Source: Pyropia yezoensis
Lineage: Eukaryota; Rhodophyta; Bangiophyceae; Bangiales; Bangiaceae
Assembly: GCA_009829735.1 (NCBI GenBank)
Contig: CM020618.1
Span: 11,127,119 to 11,191,118, forward strand
Direction: 5' to 3'
Length of the DNA: 64,000 nucleotides
The notes below the pieces were generated by a model. The model had not been told where the DNA came from. It saw nothing but the letters and a program-made list of their open reading frames with translations, and did no database searches. The position numbers and the translations under genes are program-made. Below, in pieces: positions 9,296-17,692 of the stretch (position 1 is the stretch's first letter; every line of letters begins with the position of its first letter).

Positions 9296-10837
9296 TCACC
9301 ACGCTCCCTCATCTTGCAAGCTCCAACCCAACAACTCCATTACCTGCCTCGACACAATATCTGGCAGCAGGCCATCATCCTCGCCGTCTGGGTACCCAGA
9401 GCCCGGCTGCCCCGTGCCAGCGTCCATACGCTTATGGTAGGCCCTGATTCTTGTCGCCGCCTCAGCGGTAATATTGACCACCCACTTCGCAATGTCAGTG
9501 GCGGCCTTGTCCAGAGAGGCGCTGGATGACATGATGAGGCCCGCACTCTCCTTACTGGCACGGCAGCGCCGGTCGTCTGTCTTGGTTGCTTGCCTGGCCC
9601 CAGGCGCGGCCGGCTTACGCCGGGCCCCGTGGTTGAATGCGTCATCGCTGACCACCACGCCAATGGCTGACGGCTCCACAAACGTACGACAGCTGCCCAG
9701 GAAGGTGGCCGCCGGGTACAGCGCAGCATCGCGGTTGAATCTCCCGTGCAGCGCCTCCTGGCGTTGCTCGCTGTACCGTCCGAGGCTCCGAAATCGTCGC
9801 GGAAACTGCGGCGCGTGGCAGGCCAGCACATGCAGCTTGGGTGTAATCCGCACCCACTTAAAGGAGCTCTGGAGCGCGTCCACAAAACCCGCCGCGCCCC
9901 GCGCGAAGGCCTCAATCTCATTGGCAGGGACGTCTGCCGCTCGGGTGAGGGTGGGCAGGAGGTTCTGCCACATGGTGAAGGCATGCCGGAACGCCGCCGC
10001 ATGCCTCGCGTACGCGTGCCCGTCGAGTAGTTCACAAATTGCAGACAGCTTGCGGCCGATGCGCTGACACTCCTTGCCCTCAAAAGCCCCGCCAAAATAG
10101 GGAGCTGGGGACACCCCCGCGACAGCGCGTAGCAAGTCGCCGAGCTGGACGCAAAACGCCTCCCCAGCCGCGTCACCATGGGCATACACCACTGCCTCGA
10201 CCGCCAGTTGTAGCATCCATACGGTGATGCCCAGTGTAAGGTGAAGTGGCAGCGGCGCAAAGTCCGCACAGTCCACCAGCATCAGTGGGCGACGCTCAAT
10301 GGAGAGGTGGCGTCTCGGGGCCAGCGGGGGCACCAAGGATGCGCTATCACCACCACTGTACAGCCGTCGCATGTCCGCCGCGTGAGACAGCGCACGTGGC
10401 TGGCCCGCAGAGCGGCTGCCGTCCTGGATACAGCCGTGGTCTGTCGCGATCTTCCCGTTTGTGGCCGTCCGCTGCGCCACTGCTGTACACCACTGACAAG
10501 GCCATCGGCTGCTGGGTCCCGAGTGCCCCGACCAGCTGGTCAGCCAAGAGTAGTCGCCCGTCAGGATGACCCGCACCGCGCGAGGCTCGCCACCGACGAG
10601 CAGCCCTGCTTCACGCAGGTCCACAATATCCGGGAGCCAGGCGTTACTTAGTTCTTTGAGAGCGGCATAGTTGTCATTCTTGCACGGGAAGACCTCCAAG
10701 ACAATTGAGCTGCCAGTACCACCAGGACGACGTTGATTGGCGATGCCGAGCCAAACTTTTACCGTGCTCTCGTTCCCCCCCTTGTCCATACCAAACAGCA
10801 GTTGAATGGGTGGCTTGGGGGGACATCCGGAGGTAAG
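9296..10837 (-). pseudogene. Transposon-like gene, 3' part (interrupted by E1)
   Basis: This frame of about 510 codons ends with TGA at 9296-9298 and begins exactly at the left target duplication of retroelement E1. The frame continues on the far side of E1 at 19402-20825. Visible blocks: GMDKGGNES near the junction, GDYSWLTSWSGHSGPSS followed by CQWC (CxxC), LPLHLTLGI, and KLHVLACHAPQF with GRYSEQRQEALH. This spacing of Asp, CxxC, His and a late Glu resembles transposon-encoded proteins of DDE type, but I cannot name the superfamily. The C-terminus is basic. Before the insertion the whole protein would have been roughly 985 residues counted from 20825. Function inferred, moderate confidence. 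Confidence 0.6.
10833..10837. repeat. Target site duplication GTAAG (left)
   Basis: GTAAG precedes the left LTR of E1 and is repeated at 19402-19406 after the right LTR. A 5-bp duplication is standard for Ty3/Gypsy integration. Confidence 0.95.
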
Positions 10838-11306
10838 TGTGGCAAAAACCACTAGCACACACGGCACCCAAGTTGGGGCGGTGTGCTAGGGCTGCCTCCC
10901 GTGTCGGGGGAACCGGAAGAAGTGCAAGTCGCACACACTCTGTCCCTGTTGTGGGGCAACCCCCCCACGGACAAACAAGAGGATGGTGTGTGGTCCAACA
11001 GTTTCTTGGTCGGGACGGGGACGCAGGGCCAAGCCCCGCTGTCCCTCCCCTTATCCCCCCAGGGTCCACTCAGAATCTCGCCACTCAGAATCTCCCACCC
11101 CAGCACCTGCCCACCGGGCCACACGAAAGTTCAAGACCATAAATGCAGAAAACCCTCAAATCCAAGTTGGATTTACTACTAAGCTAACTATCCCGAACTT
11201 AGGGAATATGGACCCAAATGCAGGGGGAGGAACGGATCAGGCTAGTGGCCTGCCGCCCCTTGCATGGCACGTGTTGCCCCTCTACCTGGGGGTCAATACT
11301 GCCACA
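10838..11306 (-). repeat. 3' LTR of E1, 469 bp
   Basis: TGTGGC...GCCACA ends. About six differences from the LTR at 18933-19401. It is the left copy on the plus strand, which is the 3' LTR because E1 lies on the minus strand. Confidence 0.96.
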
Positions 11307-11320
11307 CTCCCCTCTCCTCA
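11307..11320 (-). other. Polypurine tract of E1
   Basis: On the minus strand the sequence reads tgaggagaggggag directly before the 3' LTR, the expected plus-strand primer site. Confidence 0.85.
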
Positions 11321-11644
11321 GTTCCGACCGACCCGCTCGGCCCTGTGAGGGGGTGCGTAAACGCACGTCTCGGCGTTGGGGGCGCGACTTGCTGTCCCCC
11401 ATCGAGTACGTAACACGGATGTGGAGGCGGTCACGTTGACCGCCCTTCTCCTCAAGCTTGCCCACTCGGCAGCTTGCTCTCCTCAGTTCACACTTCACTA
11501 TCACCACCACCTCCCCTTCACCTTCCACTGGGCCGCCCCACGCTGGGGAGGCCACCCGTATACCCACGATCCGAGTCCCCCTCAACTCGAGGCGGGTCTC
11601 GTGCTGCGATAGCCAGAGCGTCTCTCCCCAACTTGGGGAGAGCC

Positions 11645-12736
11645 ATGGCGACTCCGGGAGTGGAGACGGACTCTCGTGACGAGCGCATGGAGGGCACCTC
11701 CTACGGGGCAGCACCCGCCGGGACTTCCGGCGGGGGCTCCGCGATCGCTCCGGGGGACGGGACTCCCGCGTCACCCGGCTTTGGGTTGACGGCGTGGTCT
11801 CCCCCGGAGGCCGGACAAGTTGTCCCGCGTGAGGCCTTGGGGCGGTGGTTTTACCCCGCTTGGCCTCTCTATGAGGGGGGGCTGACTGTTCTTCGCTGTG
11901 GCCGACTTGGCGCAGAGATGGGCCGGGTATGGGACCGCCTACGGGAGAAGTATCCCCGTAGGGTCGGGTTCCCTGCCGGCTTCAGGACGGACCAGTTTGC
12001 CTTCCTGGACGATGAGGAGGTTGAGGACGTTCAGCGTGCCAAGGCCATGGTGGACCGCGGGGGAACTATCCCGGGTCCCGGCGACTTGCCGACCTTCACG
12101 TGGGACGCTGTGGCAACTCGCCCACCGTACCTCCACGAGGCCGATCCGCACACTCATCACTTTGATGTGCGGATGGAGAAATACTTCCGGCGAGGTCCCT
12201 ACTTGGTGACCTCGGCTCAACTTGAGTTTCCTCAACAGTCTGCTGCCAGTAAGGAGCAGTACTATCCGAAGAAGCCCGAGTGGTGGCCTCAAGTTGAGGT
12301 CCCCTACGGGTTCCCGGCGTTGTTGCCACGGTTGCTTGACCATTTCGGCTCCGTCATGTTGACGGCTGCCCCTGATCAGCTGGTGTGGGCCATGTTGGCC
12401 ACCCAGTGGCTCCTCGAGGTCATGTCGACCTGGGTGTCCTGTGTTCAGCGGCGGGGGATGCTCTGGCATCTCCCCCTCCGGCTCCTCCAAGGTTTGGAAC
12501 AGCTCACCCCTCAGCTAGTTGCTGAGGGGTGCTCATCAGGACAACTCACTCTACTTGAGGAGATGCTCCGGCTCCATAAGTTTATCGAGTGGGAGAGCAT
12601 TGAGCACAAGTTGCGCCGCCCCACTCGTGGGCCCAAGGACGATGGCGCACTTCGCCAGTTCGTGTGGGTCGCTCGTGAACTTCACGACGGCCGTGTGGTC
12701 CTACGAGAGGGGTTGGGCATCGGGGACTACCCGTAG
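11645..12736 (+). CDS. Antisense accessory ORF A of E1
   Basis: A 363-codon ORF on the strand opposite gag-pol, between pol and the 3' LTR. The first ATG in the open frame is at 11645 (MATPGVETDS). The N-terminal third is Gly/Ser/Pro-rich. The middle has LREKYPRRVGF, FLDDEEVEDVQRAK and RMEKYFRRG, then the strongest block KKPEWWPQVEVPYGFP, followed by helices and a Leu-rich stretch (SGQLTLLEEMLRLHKF). I recognise no family. The region resembles 45055-46625 and, more weakly, 31190-32421, so it is evolving as a protein. It ends with TAG at 12734-12736, after which the frame stays open into ORF B. An antisense transcript from the 3' LTR could express it. Function unknown; possibly a Gag-like or nucleic-acid-associated accessory protein (inference). 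Confidence 0.75.
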   Translation: MATPGVETDSRDERMEGTSYGAAPAGTSGGGSAIAPGDGTPASPGFGLTAWSPPEAGQVVPREALGRWFYPAWPLYEGGLTVLRCGRLGAEMGRVWDRLREKYPRRVGFPAGFRTDQFAFLDDEEVEDVQRAKAMVDRGGTIPGPGDLPTFTWDAVATRPPYLHEADPHTHHFDVRMEKYFRRGPYLVTSAQLEFPQQSAASKEQYYPKKPEWWPQVEVPYGFPALLPRLLDHFGSVMLTAAPDQLVWAMLATQWLLEVMSTWVSCVQRRGMLWHLPLRLLQGLEQLTPQLVAEGCSSGQLTLLEEMLRLHKFIEWESIEHKLRRPTRGPKDDGALRQFVWVARELHDGRVVLREGLGIGDYP

Positions 12737-12787
12737 GCCCCGGGGGTGGATCGCCACACTGCGCCACCCCCGGGCAAGCCCATAGTT

Positions 12788-13588
12788 ATGGCTGTGCCCT
12801 CATATGATGACCATATGACTCAACCTACTGCGGGGGCCCCAAGTCGGGGTCGCATTTACACCCGGGTACCGCCGCCTCGGCGTGCCCCTCCGCTTCCTCC
12901 TGTTCCTTTCCAACCTCACGGGAACATCCCGATCCGCGTGGCCGTGGAGTCATCCACCCCGGTGTCCCCCAACTTGGGGGCCACCCTCCTGACGGTATAC
13001 CCCAAGTTGGTGTTGCCGCCCACGCCTCTAACCTCAGAGATGATGATCACCACGTTGGTGCGCACCATTTCCTGGTTGGCCGCGTCGACCGCAACCCTAC
13101 AGAGTTCCGAGACTCCTCAACTTGAGGAGCGCGTTCGTACTGCAGTGGCGACCGCGAGTTGCGAGTCGGTGGCGGAGTTTATGACAGCCGAGTTGGCTCG
13201 CATTGGGGCTATTATGCCCCAGCCAGCCCCACTTGGGCGTGGCAAACGTCGCGCGAGCCGGGCATACTCGCCTCCTCGCCGTCGTCGCCGACACTCGCGG
13301 CGCTCTCCTTCCGTATCGGAAGACGAGTTGTCTTACTCCGTTTCGGAGTCCTCTTCCCCGTCGGAGACGGAGTCTGTCCAGCGTCTGCGTCGCAAACTTG
13401 CGCGCAAGACCAGGCAGAAGAGTGGCCACGGTCGGCGCCACTTGCGCGACCGTGAGGGGCGCGACGGTTCCGACTTGGAGCCGCCGCCCCTTCCAACGAG
13501 TGGAGACCGTTATCGGCGTGGGTCTCGCCGCTCGCCTCCACGTGAGGGCGAGGGCCGTCGAGTGGGAGAGTCTAGCATGCGTGCCTAG
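12788..13588 (+). CDS. Antisense accessory ORF B of E1, Arg/Ser-rich tail
   Basis: Same frame as ORF A, beginning right after its TAG; the first ATG is at 12788, giving 266 residues. The N-terminal half is Pro-rich with a helical block (SEMMITTLVRTISWLAAS). The C-terminal half is strongly basic and serine-rich (PPRRRRRHSRRSPSVSEDE), like SR proteins or a nuclear localisation and RNA-binding tail. It converges on pol, with stops 111 nt apart. It may be made alone or as a UAG readthrough extension of ORF A. E0 carries the same ORF with a one-base frameshift. Confidence 0.65.
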   Translation: MAVPSYDDHMTQPTAGAPSRGRIYTRVPPPRRAPPLPPVPFQPHGNIPIRVAVESSTPVSPNLGATLLTVYPKLVLPPTPLTSEMMITTLVRTISWLAASTATLQSSETPQLEERVRTAVATASCESVAEFMTAELARIGAIMPQPAPLGRGKRRASRAYSPPRRRRRHSRRSPSVSEDELSYSVSESSSPSETESVQRLRRKLARKTRQKSGHGRRHLRDREGRDGSDLEPPPLPTSGDRYRRGSRRSPPREGEGRRVGESSMRA

Positions 13589-13699
13589 TTGGTAGCTGCC
13601 TTTGTTGTGAGTGTGTGAGGGTTAGGGCTGTAGTTAAAAGCCACTCTGCGTACTACTTCGACTTGAAGCACTCTCTTGGCACTGTTGCTCGGCCTTCCC

Positions 13700-16600
13700 T
13701 CACGTTGAGGGAGGGCTGTTAGGGTCTATCTCATTCCGGGCACAGTACGCCCGGACCTTCTCAGCGGGAAGGTCCTCCACATACTCCCACGTATCATCCT
13801 TGGCTTTGTAGCCAAACCAACGCACCCTCAACGTGAGGCGGTCAGTGTCTTCATCCCATCCGTGGTCGATGAACTTATCGAAGACGTACTCCTGCGGGCC
13901 CTGTTTGGCCGCAGGCAGTGAGGGGAGTCGCCACGCTTCCAAAGCACGCGCCCAAGCTGGGTCGCCTGCAGGCGGGGGTGCAACTGTGACCACGTCCTGT
14001 CCGTTCACTGTGCGGACCCAATCGTCACTTTCGATGGTGAAGCGCCGCCCATCAGTACGAAGGACCTGGTACGGCCCCTTCGTCTGGAATACCAGCTTAC
14101 CCCCAGTTGGGGTGTGCGAGTGTACCAGCACCCAGTCACCCTGCTCGGGGACATGCTTAGCATTGCGCACCTTTTTGTCAAAGGTACGCTTGTAGCGCTT
14201 TTGTGCTTTGTCCATCTCAGCCCTGACTTTAGGGATGAGGTTTTCAAGCCTAGCGGCGAACTCCGCCTTACTCTCAGTAGGAGTAGGCGTGCTGCCACCA
14301 TCCTCCCTAGTTGGGAGCGACCGCCGCACGGCAATAGACCGCACACGACGGGGGGTCACAAAAGCGAGGGGTACTTCCCCTGTAGATGAGTGAACCTGCG
14401 AATTGTAGGCAGTAGTAAGGATAGAAATGTATTGGTCCCACGTCTTCACGTGCTCACTCACATAGTGGCGCAGCTGCCTAACAATAGTTTTGTTGAAGCG
14501 CTCCACCTGCCCATTAGTTTGTGGGTGGTAGGGGGTGGCATAGTTTGCCTTAACCCCCAACATATCCAGCACTCCCTGAAACAGTACCGACGCAAATTGC
14601 GGTCCATTGTCCGATAGTGTACTATTTGGGATGCCATACGCGGCAACCCAGTGATCTAGGAAGGCTGACACGACCGACATGGCCGTGATCTCTGCCAGTG
14701 GGATCGCTCGCGTAAGTTTCGTGAAGCGGTCACAGATGACCAGGAGGTACTGGTTGCCCTCCTCGGTCACTGGCAGTGGCCCAAGGATGTCCATTGCCAA
14801 CGCGGCGAAGGGCTCCTTGGCCGGGAACAATAGCATAGCCGTACTAGGCCGCCGTTCCATCAGACGGTTCTGTGCACAACTTGTGCCGGCAGCCACCCAA
14901 CTGTAGATGTCCACCACCATGGACGGCCAGTAGTACCTGGTCCTCAGGGTCTGGTACAGTTTACTAGACCCCAGGTGTCCACCCGTGGGAGCGTTGTGCT
15001 CCCTCTCAAGGATACTGTCCTTGAGGGATGCGGGGACGACAAGTTGTTCGGTCCCCTGGAATACCCCCCTCCTCATGACGAGGCCATCGTCTCCCAGAAA
15101 GAACCGCGTCTCTACCACTGTATCCAGTATATCCCTCTGCGACTTGCAGAAGGGATCCTCGGCCTGGGCCTTCACCACCTCGTCCAGGGACAGGGGCAAG
15201 TACTTCTTGTTCCCTGGCGCCTCGGGGTTCAACGCCTGACCCGAGCGCGTGACTACCCCCACGATGGGGATGTCCTCATCGACTGGGTTAGTGTCCAGCC
15301 CCTCGGTAGGTACCCGAGAGAGGCCGTCGGCAAGGGCATGTTGCCTGCCAGGTCGGTATTCAATGTCAAAGTTGAAGGGTGCCAGTCGCACCCTCCATCG
15401 GTTGAGACGAGTGTTCGTACAGTCCGTCTTAAAGATGAACTGCAACGCGCGGTGGTCACAGCGGATGAGGAACTTCTCACTCTCCAGGTAGTGACGAAGT
15501 GACGTCACCGCCCACACCACTGCGAGTCCTTCCAACTCGGTGACTCCGTAGTTCTTCTCGGCCGAGTTCAGCCCCTTACTGAAGTATCCCACCGGCAAGT
15601 ACTCCTTGTCCGGCTGCTGCTGAAGCAACACACAACCAAGTTGGTCGTAGCTAGCGTCCACATCCAGGATGTAGTGGCCTCCCAACCTGGGAGTAGCCAA
15701 GATGGGGGGCTTCAGCAGAAGGTCCCGAAGAGTCTCAAAGGATTCCTGCTCCACCCGACTTGGGGGAGGCAGGTTCTTCGGTAGCGTTGAGCTCACTAGC
15801 TCATTCAACGGCTTCGCCACCTTGGCGAAGCCCTTGGTGAAACGTCGGTGCACGTCACACATCCCGAGGAAGCTCCTCATCTGGGTCTGGGTCCGGGGGT
15901 ACTGAGCCTTACGAATGGCCCTCAAGTTCTTCTCGTTAACACTGAGACGCCCCGGACGGACAACATGTCCCAAGTACTCCACCTCTTGAGTAAAGAGGTG
16001 GCACTTACTCGCCTTCAGTGACACACCGGCGTCAGCAAGTAGCTTGAACACCTGGCCAAGATGGCCAATGTGATCCTCCGGACTTCGGGAGAACACAATG
16101 ATATCGTCTAGGTACACAAGACAGATCTGCCACCGTACTCCGGCCAGAATCATGTCCATAGCGCGCTGGAAAGTTGCCGGCGCGTTACACAGACCAAACG
16201 GTAGACGCTTGCACTGGTAGGTACCACAGTGACAGGTAAAGGTAGTTTTATGCCTGTCCTCCGGGGCAATGGGAATTTGCCAGTACCCCGCGTTACAGTC
16301 CAGGGTAGAGAACACGTTTGCCTCCCCCAGAGAGTCCAGACAGTCATCCATCCTAGGTAGGGGATAACTGTCCTTCACCGTGCTTTCGTTGAGCTTACGG
16401 TAGTCGATACAAAACCGGGGGGTCCCATCAACTTTGGGGACGATAACCACCGGACTCGCCCACTCGGCGTTGCTGGCCTCGATCACATCGAGGGCCTCCA
16501 TGCCAGCAACTTGCTCCTTAACGAGGGCCCTTGAACGAGGTCCTCCCCTATACGGTTGTTGGCGTATAGGGGGTGCACCGGGCTTCAACTCGATCCGGTG

Positions 16601-17683
16601 TTGGGTGGCTCTCATGAGTCCCAATTGACCATCCCACAACTTGTGATATTGGTCCAAGAGGCGTTCAACTTGAACCCTCAACCTGGGGGGGACACCCTCC
16701 ATGTTCACATGGGGTCGAGGAGAGGCGGCCGACTTGGCTTGATGCTTCTCCTTTCCGGACTTCGGGTCGCTAATTGCGCCCGCGTTGAGGGTGACCGCTA
16801 CTACCGGTCCCTCGTGTTGGTCGATATAGCCGAACTTGGCTCCCGACTTGAAGTACTTGGGCGTCGGGCTCAGGTTCATCACCTGGATCCTCCACGGGAC
16901 TCCGGCTTTGGAGTCCATCGTGCCAAGGGCAACATGCACTTGGTGCTTGCGAGCAAGACGGGGGTGAGGGTGCACCAACCCGTTCCCCGTAAAATCAGTT
17001 ACATCATCAACGTGCGCCACCGAGTTGGGGGGCAACGTGACTTTACGGGCTAGACGCAGGGTAGCAGTAAACCCTTCCCTCACAGAGCAAACAGGCTTCG
17101 ACTGTGAAACTGTCACAGGAGCCACAGACTTTCCCTTACCAAGGATGGGGATAGTCTCCCCATTCATCAACTTGGCCCAGTACTCAGGGCCACAAATCAA
17201 AGGCACTTGTGTAACAACATAAGGGATACCCAGAAGCAGGGGTACCGATATATTCTCAACTACACCATAGGTCACGTCGACCTCATGGGTCCCCAACCTA
17301 GTTGGTAGGGTCACGGCACCAACGATGGGAAGTACCCCACCATTGATGTCAATCATATGGTCAGCTTTGGACCTCCAGCGTTGGAGCTTCACCTCCTTTG
17401 GTAATAGCGACTTGCGTATCAAGGAGGCTCCGGACCCGGTATCAAGTACGATACGGGTACAGCATGCACGGCCGGGGGCAAGTTGCACCCGTCCAGCCAC
17501 CTGGAAGTTCTCACCCGTCAGCACCGCGATGACCCGACGTGGGTTTACGTTCTTGGGGAGTCCTACCCGAGGTGGGCGGACTCCCTTAGGTCGCCGCAGT
17601 ATCCGGCACGGTTGGTTCGTCCTCCTGGCCCACTTGGCCGAGGCTGCCGTTGTGAGCTTCGGACGACCAGCCCCAACGGTCAT
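13700..17683 (-). CDS. pol: Pol polyprotein of E1: PR-RT-RNaseH-IN-chromodomain
   Basis: A 1327-residue intact frame. Domains in order: aspartic protease (LDTGSG, D81); reverse transcriptase about 395-570 with D462 and the YLDD box at 524-527; RNase H from about 670 (DVDAS, D676); integrase zinc finger; integrase core with D965, D1025 and E1061; chromodomain 1266-1327. RT copies element RNA in the particle and integrase inserts the cDNA. The zinc finger reads VAAGTSCAQNR, where the other two families have Cys at the fourth position (codon at 14885-14887), so finger function may be impaired. The ATG at 17683 overlaps the gag TGA (ATGA), but the frame is also reached by a -1 shift at GGGAAAC just upstream, the likelier route. 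Confidence 0.95.
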   Translation of the reverse strand: MTVGAGRPKLTTAASAKWARRTNQPCRILRRPKGVRPPRVGLPKNVNPRRVIAVLTGENFQVAGRVQLAPGRACCTRIVLDTGSGASLIRKSLLPKEVKLQRWRSKADHMIDINGGVLPIVGAVTLPTRLGTHEVDVTYGVVENISVPLLLGIPYVVTQVPLICGPEYWAKLMNGETIPILGKGKSVAPVTVSQSKPVCSVREGFTATLRLARKVTLPPNSVAHVDDVTDFTGNGLVHPHPRLARKHQVHVALGTMDSKAGVPWRIQVMNLSPTPKYFKSGAKFGYIDQHEGPVVAVTLNAGAISDPKSGKEKHQAKSAASPRPHVNMEGVPPRLRVQVERLLDQYHKLWDGQLGLMRATQHRIELKPGAPPIRQQPYRGGPRSRALVKEQVAGMEALDVIEASNAEWASPVVIVPKVDGTPRFCIDYRKLNESTVKDSYPLPRMDDCLDSLGEANVFSTLDCNAGYWQIPIAPEDRHKTTFTCHCGTYQCKRLPFGLCNAPATFQRAMDMILAGVRWQICLVYLDDIIVFSRSPEDHIGHLGQVFKLLADAGVSLKASKCHLFTQEVEYLGHVVRPGRLSVNEKNLRAIRKAQYPRTQTQMRSFLGMCDVHRRFTKGFAKVAKPLNELVSSTLPKNLPPPSRVEQESFETLRDLLLKPPILATPRLGGHYILDVDASYDQLGCVLLQQQPDKEYLPVGYFSKGLNSAEKNYGVTELEGLAVVWAVTSLRHYLESEKFLIRCDHRALQFIFKTDCTNTRLNRWRVRLAPFNFDIEYRPGRQHALADGLSRVPTEGLDTNPVDEDIPIVGVVTRSGQALNPEAPGNKKYLPLSLDEVVKAQAEDPFCKSQRDILDTVVETRFFLGDDGLVMRRGVFQGTEQLVVPASLKDSILEREHNAPTGGHLGSSKLYQTLRTRYYWPSMVVDIYSWVAAGTSCAQNRLMERRPSTAMLLFPAKEPFAALAMDILGPLPVTEEGNQYLLVICDRFTKLTRAIPLAEITAMSVVSAFLDHWVAAYGIPNSTLSDNGPQFASVLFQGVLDMLGVKANYATPYHPQTNGQVERFNKTIVRQLRHYVSEHVKTWDQYISILTTAYNSQVHSSTGEVPLAFVTPRRVRSIAVRRSLPTREDGGSTPTPTESKAEFAARLENLIPKVRAEMDKAQKRYKRTFDKKVRNAKHVPEQGDWVLVHSHTPTGGKLVFQTKGPYQVLRTDGRRFTIESDDWVRTVNGQDVVTVAPPPAGDPAWARALEAWRLPSLPAAKQGPQEYVFDKFIDHGWDEDTDRLTLRVRWFGYKAKDDTWEYVEDLPAEKVRAYCARNEIDPNSPPST

Positions 17684-17692
17684 TCGTTTCCC
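17680..17692 (-). promoter_or_regulatory. -1 programmed frameshift site GGGAAAC, gag/pol of E1
   Basis: On the minus strand the gag codons end GCG GGA AAC GAA TGA. GGGAAAC sits in the X XXY YYZ phase of canonical -1 frameshifting, one codon before the stop. Slipping back one base reads GGG AAA CGA and then the pol ATG codon in frame. About nine bases on, TTGGGGCTG can pair with CAGCCTCGG (with wobble pairs), a candidate stimulatory stem. The same heptamer ends gag in families R2 and R3. Confidence 0.85.

Noticed and set aside
10852-11348. ORFs inside the R1 LTR in several frames, with Cys and Pro residues
   Set aside because: They recur only because the LTR is repeated, start without ATG, and show no coding constraint.
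17680-17683. gag-pol coupling by ATGA stop-start reinitiation in E1
   Set aside because: Not conserved in R2 or R3, whereas GGGAAAC is; the ATG in pol is probably incidental.
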